From Thermoactinomyces sp. DSM 45891 (GTDB taxonomy: Bacteria > Bacillota > Bacilli > Thermoactinomycetales > Thermoactinomycetaceae), in the NCBI RefSeq assembly GCF_900119485.1, contig NZ_FPJZ01000001.1:350053-414052 (forward strand): a DNA stretch of 64,000 nucleotides, given 5' to 3'. Of the stretch, positions 45,041 to 52,769 are shown in pieces. The notes beneath the pieces were generated by a model that was given only the letters and a program-made list of their open reading frames with translations, ran no database searches and had not been told where the DNA came from. Positions within the stretch are counted from its first letter, which is position 1. Every line of letters starts with the position of its first letter. Position numbers and translations under genes: made by a program.

Positions 45041-45260
45041 ATAGACAGAGCCCTGTTCTTGTCGCACAGTCTCTGTCATGGGACCTGAGAGTTCACCTGA
45101 ATTTCACATTCAAGTTGCCCCTTGGGTGGCTCATGATCACGATCACAAGCACTCTCCAGAGTCGCGTCCAGCAAGCCTCCTTTTGCCTGAGAGATTCACT
45201 TCTTGCAAGAAGTTTGCTCCTTCGGCGCCGTCGATCCAAAACGACCAACAGTCTCTCCTC
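45041..45260 (-). promoter_or_regulatory. tandem glycine riboswitch with terminator
   Basis: Minus-strand leader of the gcv operon. Aptamer 1 (about 45176-45258) begins GGAGAGAC and ends CTCTCAGGCAAAAGGA; aptamer 2 (about 45078-45163) contains CTGGAGAGTG, CACCCAAGGGGCAA and CTCTCAGGTCCC. Both keep the conserved CGCCGAAGGAGCAA- or ACCCAAGGGGCAA-type core. A GACAGAG/CTCTGTC hairpin (45044-45077) with TATTTTATTT after it serves as expression platform just before gcvT. Glycine binding is expected to turn gcv expression on. Confidence 0.95.
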
Positions 45261-45434
45261 TCGCCTTCATTCGCCCGAACAATATGTATCTGTCACGTAT
45301 ATTGTGCCATATCTCTGTATACATTTCGATACATTTTTATTGGAATTGTCGGCACATACGAGGAGTGTATGAAATGTGGTTTCTTATGCATACTAAAAAT
45401 TGGATGATCTGTATACGAAAGGCGGAACGATTTT

Positions 45435-47159
45435 ATGTTTTCTCTACCAATCCATTACGATCGAAGTTGGCTTTCCCAGTTGGAACAAAATATCGAACAA
45501 GATACAGGGTGGTCTAATTGGGAACGTTTCCAACTAGCCTTAGAAGCAGCCCAAGCGCAAGTTGTCCCTGCCTTTGACAGTATCCTTAGCTTACAGCAAA
45601 TTTATGGCTTTGAGCCTCTTCGCCATCAGATTGACGTCACTCGGCAAGTAATCCATGAGATGAGGGGTCGAGCGATCCTAGCAGATGAAGTAGGGCTGGG
45701 TAAAACCATCGAAGCAGGACTTATCTTAAAGGAATATATGATCCGTGGTCTCGTAAAAAAAGCACTGATTTTAGTACCCTCTTCCCTTGTCTTACAATGG
45801 ACCAGAGAGTTAAACCAAAAATTCCAGATCCCCGCAGTGGCACAGAAAAAAGCATGGATGTGGGATAAATACGATATCATCGTGGCCTCCATGGATACAG
45901 CCAAAAGGGATCCCCACCGTGAGTTTGTATTAAATAGTGAATACGACCTATTGATTGTGGATGAAGCTCATAAATTAAAGAATCGACGGACAAAGAACTG
46001 GCAATTTATTAATGAAGTGAAGAAAAAGTTTTGTTTGTTACTTACTGCTACTCCTGTACAAAATGAGATGGAAGAACTATTTAATCTGGTAACGCTATTA
46101 AAGCCGGGGCAATTGGGACGAGAATCACAGTTTAACAGTGATTTTGTAGCGAGTAAGAGAAAAGCGAAAAATGAAGAACAACTACGGGATGAAATCAGTC
46201 GTGTCCTAATTCGAAACCGAAGAAGGGACGGGGATCTAAACCTAACAAAGCGCATCGTTCATACCATTCCGATTCACCTCACCCCCGAAGAGCGTGACTT
46301 GTATGAAGGTGTAACTGGATTTGTCCGCTCCCGATTCCAAAATGGAACAGGCGACCTCAAAAGTATGCTCTCTCTCCTTGTCTTACAAAAAGAAGTTTGT
46401 AGTAGTCGCGATGCTGTTTTCCATACCCTATTTAAACTATTTAAGCGAGGCGAAGAAGGGAACGAAGTGATTTCCCCTGAAGTGGCTCATCTTGTGGAAT
46501 TACTTCGCAAAGTAAAGACTTCTTCTAAAGTAGAGAAAGCAGTAAATATTATTCAACAAATCCCGGATAAAGTCATCGTTTTTACTGAATATCGAGCTAC
46601 ACAAGAAATGCTCATCCGCGCCCTACAACAACAGGGAATTTCCGCTGTTCCATATCGTGGAGGATTTAATCGAAATAAAAAAGACTGGATGATGGAGCTG
46701 TTCCAAAAGCGGGCACAGGTGATGGTAGCCACAGAAGCCGGCGGCGAAGGAATTAACCTACAATTTTGTAGCCACATTATCAACTTCGATATGCCGTGGA
46801 ATCCGATGCGGGTCGAACAGCGCATCGGACGTGTTCATCGCCTAGGGCAAAAGAAAGATGTAAATATCTATAATTTCTCTACTTCAGGAACGATTGAGGA
46901 ACAGATTATCTGGCTTCTACATGAGAAAATCCAGTTATTTGAAAGTGTAATCGGCGAACTGGAAACAATCCTTGAAAAACTGGAATACGAAGAGTCATTG
47001 GAGCAAAGTCTGATGAAAATTGCCCTCACTTCCGAAGATCCGCATCAAATTCGCAACCGTCTTCACTCTCTTTCGGATCAATTTCATCAGAAAAAAGATG
47101 AAGTGGTTCGTACCAAACAAGAACAGGATGAACGATTCTATGGATCAACAACAAGTTAG
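45435..47159 (+). CDS. SNF2-family helicase/translocase (YqhH-like)
   Basis: 574 residues, superfamily 2 ATPase. Q-like element, Walker A DEVGLGKTIEAG (84-95), motif II VDEAHKLKN, motif III LLLTATPVQNEM, motif V ATEAGGEGINL and motif VI QRIGRVHRLGQ are all intact. No DNA-cutting or accessory domain beyond the core and a coiled C-terminal tail. Divergent from the gcv operon, as yqhH is from gcvT in B. subtilis. AAAGGCGGA precedes the ATG. Role in B. subtilis is unknown. Confidence 0.92.
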   Translation: MFSLPIHYDRSWLSQLEQNIEQDTGWSNWERFQLALEAAQAQVVPAFDSILSLQQIYGFEPLRHQIDVTRQVIHEMRGRAILADEVGLGKTIEAGLILKEYMIRGLVKKALILVPSSLVLQWTRELNQKFQIPAVAQKKAWMWDKYDIIVASMDTAKRDPHREFVLNSEYDLLIVDEAHKLKNRRTKNWQFINEVKKKFCLLLTATPVQNEMEELFNLVTLLKPGQLGRESQFNSDFVASKRKAKNEEQLRDEISRVLIRNRRRDGDLNLTKRIVHTIPIHLTPEERDLYEGVTGFVRSRFQNGTGDLKSMLSLLVLQKEVCSSRDAVFHTLFKLFKRGEEGNEVISPEVAHLVELLRKVKTSSKVEKAVNIIQQIPDKVIVFTEYRATQEMLIRALQQQGISAVPYRGGFNRNKKDWMMELFQKRAQVMVATEAGGEGINLQFCSHIINFDMPWNPMRVEQRIGRVHRLGQKKDVNIYNFSTSGTIEEQIIWLLHEKIQLFESVIGELETILEKLEYEESLEQSLMKIALTSEDPHQIRNRLHSLSDQFHQKKDEVVRTKQEQDERFYGSTTS

Positions 47160-47961
47160 GTCTTTTACCGAGCGATATCTACAATACCAACAGTGTCAGG
47201 TGATTGAATCAGCCCCTTCCCATATCTATACGCATCTATCGATCGAAGCAGACAAAGACTTGCTAAATCGTCCAATGTACTGGATGTATGTAGAACGCAT
47301 GGGACTGCAACCCAATCCTAGCCATCAATGCTTTATCTTTGACGCCGATAACCCTCCAGCTGATCTAAAAGGGGAGTATGTATTTTATGGGTGTCCTCGA
47401 TTTACACAACTCCTCGATTCAGCACAAAAGCATGGTAAATTTGTGAGAGTGTACCAAGACACAGGCGCCTTCGGCATGGTAAGCCGTCAAACCAAGCCGT
47501 ACTCGCCATGGTTAGTAATCAATTTCTTTGTTTCCTTCGTCTGCGATCACAAACGGGATGAGATCTGGTCCCTAGGAATCGATCTTCAAACGGGGGCGAT
47601 TCAGGAACAGTTTGATGATCAAATCAAAAACACCAAATGGCTTAACCGAATCCCTGCAAAACGGTATACAGAAGAAGCAAATATGTCGATTTCAGAGGCT
47701 GTCGGTGAGCTGGAGTATTATTTACAAGATCGTCTGCAAAATGGCGACCTTGCATGGGCGATGGAAGCAGAAGAACGGCTACAGCAAGAGCTGACGCAAT
47801 TGGATCTTTATTTTCCGGATGATTCTAGTTTAAGTGAGGAGCAGATGAAATCAAAGCAGGATCGTCGGAGGGAGCTTGTGTGGCAGTATCACCCTCGAGT
47901 GGAGACACGGTTGATTAATGCAGGGCTTTTTTATCGGGATAAGGTGTTTCGGTATCAATGA
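47140..47961 (+). CDS. YqhG-family protein
   Basis: 273 residues from ATG 47140, overlapping the helicase gene by 20 nt; an ATG four codons earlier is equally possible, and the frame is open back to 47020. No membrane segment. Conserved blocks: YLQYQQCQVIESAPSHIYTH near the start, LVINFFVSFVCDHKRDE in the middle and WQYHPRVETRLINAGLFYRD near the end. Of unknown function. Always paired with yqhH in bacilli, so the two probably act together. Confidence 0.9.
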   Translation: MDQQQVRSFTERYLQYQQCQVIESAPSHIYTHLSIEADKDLLNRPMYWMYVERMGLQPNPSHQCFIFDADNPPADLKGEYVFYGCPRFTQLLDSAQKHGKFVRVYQDTGAFGMVSRQTKPYSPWLVINFFVSFVCDHKRDEIWSLGIDLQTGAIQEQFDDQIKNTKWLNRIPAKRYTEEANMSISEAVGELEYYLQDRLQNGDLAWAMEAEERLQQELTQLDLYFPDDSSLSEEQMKSKQDRRRELVWQYHPRVETRLINAGLFYRDKVFRYQ

Positions 47962-48004
47962 TAATGCCTTATCTGTAAGAATCGGGATGTGTTCAAAGAT
48001 AACT

Positions 48005-48053
48005 AAAGAGAAAGCGGACCAGAATTTTCTAAATCTAATCCGTTTTCTCCTTT
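48005..48053. terminator. possible bidirectional terminator
   Basis: Imperfect stem AAAGAGAAAGCGGA / TCCGTTTTCTCCTTT with T-rich sides in both directions, between the converging yqhG and deaminase genes; the deaminase stop lies inside it. Confidence 0.5.
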
Positions 48054-48478
48054 ATATACTCTAAGAAATCCTTCAAATCCTCTTTAATCAAGCCTTCACA
48101 GTAACCTAGGCTTACTTCTACTCCAGATTCACGCAAATGATCAATCCCTTTTCCATTTACCTGTTCATACGGATCACCAATCCCAACTACAACACGAGCC
48201 ACCCCTGCATCCGTGAGGGCCACACAGCAAGGGCCCGTCCTTCCATAGTGAGCACACGGTTCCAGCGTACAATACACCGTCGCTCCCTTCGCCTTATCCC
48301 CTGCATCAGCTAACGCATTTACCTCGGCATGTGGTCCACCCAAATGAGAAGTGTGCCCTCGCCCTACAATCTCGCCATCCTTCACCACGATCGCCCCCAC
48401 AGGCGGATTCGTCCCTGTCTTCCCTTGAGCCTTTCGACCTTCCTCTATCGCAATTAACATGTATTGTAAATCAGTCAT
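48035..48478 (-). CDS. stand-alone RibD-type deaminase
   Basis: 147 residues with a full cytidine-deaminase-like zinc centre: HAEVNAL (about 50-56) and TVYCTLEPCAHYGRTGPC (68-85). These match the N-terminal deaminase half of RibD, the second step of riboflavin synthesis, but the reductase half is absent and no rib genes are near. It may work with a separate reductase, or act on another pyrimidine. AAAGGATTG precedes ATG 48478. Confidence 0.85.
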   Translation of the reverse strand: MTDLQYMLIAIEEGRKAQGKTGTNPPVGAIVVKDGEIVGRGHTSHLGGPHAEVNALADAGDKAKGATVYCTLEPCAHYGRTGPCCVALTDAGVARVVVGIGDPYEQVNGKGIDHLRESGVEVSLGYCEGLIKEDLKDFLEYIKEKTD

Positions 48479-48572
48479 GAGCTTTCAATCCTTTCCAAAG
48501 CAAAAAGAAAGACATGATATCTCACGTAGAAGTTATTAGTTCCGCCAAATAACTTTCTGAAGGAGATAAAAC

Positions 48573-48710
48573 ATGTCTCGTAACGTCAGATTACCACATG
48601 ACGAAACAATCAACCAGTACCAAAGAAATTCAATTTATATTAAACACCCAATTCCAGCATCCATATTGGGCAAATTTCCCACTATTAAAAGAACGTGTGT
48701 TCTCATATAA
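48573..48710 (+). CDS. possible 45-residue peptide
   Basis: ATG 48573 with AAGGAG 8 nt upstream opens a frame of 45 codons, ending at TAA 48710. The product is basic with no hydrophobic segment and no recognised family. Its 3' end runs through one LexA box (48690-48703) and into the putative -10 of the next gene. Ribosome site is strong; coding nature otherwise unproven. Confidence 0.35.
   Translation: MSRNVRLPHDETINQYQRNSIYIKHPIPASILGKFPTIKRTCVLI
48690..48703 (+). promoter_or_regulatory. LexA (SOS) box 1
   Basis: AGAACGTGTGTTCT holds the exact GAAC-N4-GTTC core. It overlaps the likely promoter (TATAAT at 48706-48711) of the Y-family polymerase. Confidence 0.7.
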
Positions 48711-48724
48711 TAACACCATAAAAT

Positions 48725-48738
48725 CGAATATATGTTCG
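48725..48738 (+). promoter_or_regulatory. LexA (SOS) box 2
   Basis: CGAATATATGTTCG differs from the Bacillus consensus CGAAC-N4-GTTCG at one base. It lies 18 nt before the polymerase start codon and just before its ribosome site (GGAGG). Confidence 0.8.
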
Positions 48739-48755
48739 CTTTTGGAGGTTAGAAT

Positions 48756-49979
48756 ATGATCCTTTTAATCGATTGTGAGAGTTTTTACTGTAGTGTCGAA
48801 AAAGCTATGAACCCCAATCTGTGGTGTAAGCCCACCATTGTGTGTGGTGACCCAGTGAGAAGGAGCGGAATTGTGCTGGCTGCATGTCCAATTGCTAAAT
48901 TAGCTGGAGTCAAAACAACACAGCCCTTGTGGGAAGCTCTACAACATTGTCCAGATCTGACAATCATCAGACCTAGAATGCAACTTTACATAGATGTTTC
49001 ACTTAAGATTACTTGTATCCTAGAGCGATTTAGCGATAGAGTAGAAATTTTTTCAATCGATGAGGCAATATTGGATATTTCGGGTTGTACTACTCTTTTC
49101 GGATCACCAAGAGAGATCGCACAGAAGATACAGAATACCATTCAAGAGGAAGTAGGCATTCGGGCAAGAGTTGGCATTGGGTCTAACAAATTGTTGGCAA
49201 AAGTCGCCTGTGATTCGTTCGCTAAGAAAAACTTCACAGGTATATACACGTTAAATGAAAGCAACTTCCAGGAGAAGATGTGGCCGCTTCCGATCGGGGA
49301 GCTATTCGGAGTAGGAAGTCGCATGAAACAGCATCTACAAGCCATGAGGATTATAACAATCGGTCATTTAGCTAATTACCCATTAGAGCGTTTGAAAGCT
49401 AAATGGGGAGTCAATGGTCACGTCATATGGATGTCGGCAAATGGAATCGATTATTCACCTGTTGTAACAGATTCGTTCAGACAGCCCAAAGACATTGGAC
49501 ATAGTATGACGCTTCCAAGAGATTATAAAGAGGCAGAAGAAGTAGAAACGGTACTATTAGAACTAGTAGAAGAGGTATGTAGACGGATGCGTAGTCATTA
49601 TCAGATGGGTAGAACAGTACATGTTGGAGTAAGAGGAGCTGATTTTGATAGACCCACTGGTTTTCATAGACAGATAAGTATGCCTGATCCGACGAACGAA
49701 AGCATGAGGGTATTTGAGTTTGCAAAGAAGCTACTTCATCGATATTGGGATCGTGGGCCTGTTAGAGCCATTGGATTGTCACTTAGCCAGCTACAATCAG
49801 ATGAAATCGTTCAACTAGATTTGTTTGATAGAAGGGCAGAGAGCAGAAGAAAACTAGATCGTGCTGTAGACGAGATAAAGGATCGCTATGGAAAAACATC
49901 TATTATACGAGCTTCATCTCTAACAGGAGCAGGTCAAGTTGTAGAGAGGGCTGGCAAGATTGGAGGTCACTATCGATGA
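48756..49979 (+). CDS. Y-family DNA polymerase (UvrX/YqjW type)
   Basis: Lesion-bypass polymerase. 407 residues. Catalytic Asp 6 (LIDCESFYCSVE) and Asp 102-Glu 103 (FSIDEAILDI), helix-hairpin-helix near 180-220, little-finger domain after 240 and a clamp-binding QLDLF near 355. The phage/chromosomal UvrX-YqjW branch is set apart from DinB by this layout and by the YolD partner. Two LexA boxes precede it, so it is damage-induced. Confidence 0.93.
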   Translation: MILLIDCESFYCSVEKAMNPNLWCKPTIVCGDPVRRSGIVLAACPIAKLAGVKTTQPLWEALQHCPDLTIIRPRMQLYIDVSLKITCILERFSDRVEIFSIDEAILDISGCTTLFGSPREIAQKIQNTIQEEVGIRARVGIGSNKLLAKVACDSFAKKNFTGIYTLNESNFQEKMWPLPIGELFGVGSRMKQHLQAMRIITIGHLANYPLERLKAKWGVNGHVIWMSANGIDYSPVVTDSFRQPKDIGHSMTLPRDYKEAEEVETVLLELVEEVCRRMRSHYQMGRTVHVGVRGADFDRPTGFHRQISMPDPTNESMRVFEFAKKLLHRYWDRGPVRAIGLSLSQLQSDEIVQLDLFDRRAESRRKLDRAVDEIKDRYGKTSIIRASSLTGAGQVVERAGKIGGHYR

Positions 49980-50311
49980 CGGGCTTGAAGCGGGGGAACC
50001 TTTTATGGGAGTCTAGCAGAATGTTTCTTCCAGAACATCGGAAACAACTTCTCGATCAACGTCAGAAACAAAAAAGGTACATTCCATCTGAATTGGATGA
50101 ACAGAAGCTAGAAAGGATGAATCAATGTTTGAATCACGCTATGATGGATGATCGAATGGTAATCGTTACTTTTCCAGGGCAATTTCGACCAGAATCATTT
50201 TGTGGTTTTATTGAACAGGTGGATCTCAATATGGGTTATATCATTTTGGAGCATGAAAGCGATCGAAAGAAATTAATATTAAAGGAGATATTAGATATTG
50301 AATGGGCTTAA
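49976..50311 (+). CDS. YolD-like protein
   Basis: 111 residues; its ATG overlaps the polymerase stop (ATGA). YolD-like proteins (YqjX next to YqjW in B. subtilis) resemble UmuD-fold-free accessory factors; they are thought to regulate or assist Y-family polymerases. SRMFLPEHRKQLLDQRQKQK is the usual opening; the C-terminal half is beta-rich. Confidence 0.9.
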   Translation: MTGLKRGNLLWESSRMFLPEHRKQLLDQRQKQKRYIPSELDEQKLERMNQCLNHAMMDDRMVIVTFPGQFRPESFCGFIEQVDLNMGYIILEHESDRKKLILKEILDIEWA

Positions 50312-50450
50312 TCTGTGCAGGGCAATATGATATAATTTATTTTTTTTGCATCCTCGCAGTCTTACTATTTGAGTTATTACCTGATGCATGCACGGAACAC
50401 CTTATTAACCAACAGCCTCAATATCTTCTCTTCCCTATCTTTCTACACAC

Positions 50451-50481
50451 AAAAAAAGAACCAGGGCTCTCACCCTAGCTC
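50451..50481 (-). terminator. terminator of the secreted-protein gene
   Basis: Stem GAGCTAGGG / CCCTGGTTC (50458-50481) followed on the minus strand by TTTTTTTG. Confidence 0.8.
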
Positions 50482-50504
50482 TTCATTTATTAATCACCAA
50501 CAAC

Positions 50505-50942
50505 CTACGGGAGCCAATATGGCTGACTTGCTGTTCCTTGATAACGATTCTTCGAATCATGGAAGTCAAAACGTAGTTCTTGTAGGTTTGGGAATTGTAG
50601 ATACTTCACATATCTATGTACGATCCAGCCAGAAAAAGCTTTTGGATTCTTGAGATATTTCTCTCCGAGATGCTTAGGCAAAAGAAGAGGTGCTGGAGCA
50701 TCCATTGCCCCTTCAGGTGCTAAGCGGAGATATACTTCTCCATCTTTAACAAATAGGTCTTTGGTGTTTAGCCAATCAGATCCTACATATTGGTAGTCTC
50801 CTGGTTTACTTGTTTGTTCTTGATTTACTGTCAAAGTGCTATTTGCTACTGAATCCTTTGCATAGCTTGTCCCTGCGAAAGTGAAACTAAGTGCCGCCAC
50901 ACCTGCTACAACCAACCCTGCTAATCGGATCGTTTTCTTCAT
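50505..50942 (-). CDS. secreted protein of unknown function
   Basis: 145 residues from ATG 50942 (GGGAGGGAA 6-7 nt upstream). Signal peptide: MKKTIRLAGLVVAGVAALSF with likely cleavage after TSYA (28). The mature part of about 117 residues is soluble and acidic-basic mixed, with no cysteines and no family I recognise. Alone between a terminator and an A/T-rich leader. Confidence 0.75.
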   Translation of the reverse strand: MKKTIRLAGLVVAGVAALSFTFAGTSYAKDSVANSTLTVNQEQTSKPGDYQYVGSDWLNTKDLFVKDGEVYLRLAPEGAMDAPAPLLLPKHLGEKYLKNPKAFSGWIVHRYVKYLQFPNLQELRFDFHDSKNRYQGTASQPYWLP

Positions 50943-51080
50943 ATTCGTTCCCTCCCATTTATTTAGTAACAACATTTTAATTATATAATTTTTATAAAAT
51001 TAAATCTAGTGATAAAAAATTTTATTTTTATATAAAATTTATATATAAGATATAAAACAGATTATATACTTGCCTGAAAA

Positions 51081-51115
51081 AGAAAAAAGAACTAGAGTCC
51101 CCACCCTAAGTTCTT
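51081..51115 (-). terminator. terminator of the ABC transporter operon
   Basis: Stem AAGAACTTAGGG / ACTAGTTCTT type (51087-51115) followed on the minus strand by TTTTTTCTTTTTC; the ATPase stop lies within the stem. Confidence 0.75.
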
Positions 51116-51865
51116 TTCTACTCCTACATATAATTGGTCTAAAAATTGCTTCGTTCTTGCATGTGTAGGATTGCCAAATACCTCATCTGATGTTCCCATC
51201 TCGATAATTTTCCCCTCATCCATAAAAATCACTCGATCGGCCACCTCTCGGGCAAAATTCATTTCATGCGTCACGATCATCATGGTTTGAGACTTATCTT
51301 TCGATAACTCACGGATAATCGCAAGCACACCTCCTACTAACTCTGGGTCAAGTGCAGAAGTAGGTTCATCGAGCAAGAGAACAGATGGATTCATCGCCAG
51401 CGCTCTCGCTATCGCAACCCTCTGCTGTTGCCCACCCGATAGCTGAATAGGAAACGCATCTTGCTTTTGGGACAAACCTACCCTTTCAAGCAAACCTTTC
51501 GCTTGAATAGAAGCGGCTTCTCTACTTACCCCCTGTACCGTAACAAGTCCTTCCATCACATTTTGCAATGCAGTAAGATGGGGAAACAAGTTAAAGCTTT
51601 GGAAAACCATTGCTGTTTGGGCACGAAGAGCTCGAATTTCTCTTTCTTTTGGTTTTTTATCATTAAATTTTAATATATGATTCCCTATTTTTATTGAGCC
51701 AACAGTTGGGGTCTCTAAACCATTTAAACAACGTAGGAAGGTGGATTTACCAGACCCACTCGGTCCAATGATAGCGATCACCTCCCCTTGCTCCACTGCT
51801 AGATCAATGCCATGTAACACATCTAATTTACCAAAGCTTTTATGTAGATTCTTTACTTCAATCAA
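51092..51865 (-). CDS. polar amino acid ABC transporter ATPase
   Basis: 257 residues from TTG 51865 (GGAGGTG 6 nt upstream; frame opens five codons earlier). Walker A GPSGSGKST (about 33-41), signature LSGGQQQR, Walker B LLLDEPTSALD and the His switch VTHEM all match GlnQ/TcyC-type importers. Partner of the permease just upstream, with the start 17 nt away. Confidence 0.93.
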   Translation of the reverse strand: MIEVKNLHKSFGKLDVLHGIDLAVEQGEVIAIIGPSGSGKSTFLRCLNGLETPTVGSIKIGNHILKFNDKKPKEREIRALRAQTAMVFQSFNLFPHLTALQNVMEGLVTVQGVSREAASIQAKGLLERVGLSQKQDAFPIQLSGGQQQRVAIARALAMNPSVLLLDEPTSALDPELVGGVLAIIRELSKDKSQTMMIVTHEMNFAREVADRVIFMDEGKIIEMGTSDEVFGNPTHARTKQFLDQLYVGVEKNLGWGL

Positions 51866-51881
51866 CCAATTCACCTCCAAC

Positions 51882-52580
51882 CTATACGTTTGTAAAGCGA
51901 TTATAATGCTTTTCTAACCTCTCTTGCAGGGCGTTCAAAACCGTACAAATGACCCAGTAATAAAGGGCTACGATTAGATAAACGGTCATGTAGTCATATG
52001 ACCTTCCGCCTACAATTTTCGCATAGTAAAGCATCTCCGGCACGGTAATGACTGTTAAGAGAGACGTATCTTTTACAAGGCTTAGAAAGCTATTCATCAA
52101 AGATGGTAACGCCACGCGTGCTGCCTGCGGAAGAATGACTCGGCGCATCGTCTGCCGATAACTCATATTTAATGAGGTTGCCGCCTCCCATTGGCCACGG
52201 GGTATCGAGAGAATCGCACCACGAATCGTCTCCGAAGCGTATCCACCCACAGAAGCAGTTAATCCAATAATCGCCACAGTAATCGGTTCCAAGGTAATTC
52301 CAATCACAGGAAGGCCAAAATATAAGATAAATAATTGCACTAATAACGGTGTACCACGAATAATCGAGATATAGACCCTAGCTGGATAGCGGAGTAACCG
52401 ATAGGGGGACATACGTGCGATCGCAACAACTAATGCCACGAGTAGCCCCAATATCATCGTCACCACACTAATCCACATCGTATTCCAGAGGCCATTTTTT
52501 AAGACATAGGGAGCGGCTTCTTTGGCAAGTTGCCAGTCAAATAATTGCTCCCATTGAATGGTAGATAAAAGATTCATCAT
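51882..52580 (-). CDS. polar amino acid ABC transporter permease
   Basis: 232 residues, four to five membrane helices of the HisMQ type with the coupling motif EAATSLNMSYRQTMRRVILPQA (EAA loop) at about 131-152. AGGAG precedes ATG. It forms an operon with the ATPase. No substrate-binding protein gene lies beside it, so the substrate cannot be fixed; cystine, glutamine or arginine are usual. Confidence 0.9.
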   Translation of the reverse strand: MMNLLSTIQWEQLFDWQLAKEAAPYVLKNGLWNTMWISVVTMILGLLVALVVAIARMSPYRLLRYPARVYISIIRGTPLLVQLFILYFGLPVIGITLEPITVAIIGLTASVGGYASETIRGAILSIPRGQWEAATSLNMSYRQTMRRVILPQAARVALPSLMNSFLSLVKDTSLLTVITVPEMLYYAKIVGGRSYDYMTVYLIVALYYWVICTVLNALQERLEKHYNRFTNV

Positions 52581-52677
52581 GAAGACTCCTATAGATTAAG
52601 TAAGAAACGAAACCATTATTCTTAGTAAGTTTATCGGATTTTATTAAAAAAGAAAAGGATTAATAATCAAGTGATAA

Positions 52678-52711
52678 TAAAAGAGCTAGGGTCGAACCAC
52701 GCACCCTAGCT
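52678..52711 (-). terminator. terminator of the lipase gene
   Basis: Stem AGCTAGGGT / ACCCTAGCT (52684-52710) followed on the minus strand by CTTTTATTATC. Confidence 0.8.
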
Positions 52712-52769
52712 TGAAATGGTAGAGATATCAACCTTGATACATAACCATTTTACCAATTATATAAATTTA

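Noticed and set aside
45078..45517. Plus-strand ORFs of 85-109 codons over the gcv leader
   Set aside because: They lie over the riboswitch and its divergent promoter, have no ribosome site and overlap one another in different frames.
50369..50653. 94-codon plus-strand ORF facing the secreted-protein gene
   Set aside because: Overlaps the terminator and the 3' half of the minus-strand gene, without a ribosome site.
52684..52710. T-arm-like GGTTCGA sequence suggesting a tRNA fragment
   Set aside because: It is the loop of a terminator stem; no acceptor, D or anticodon arms are present.
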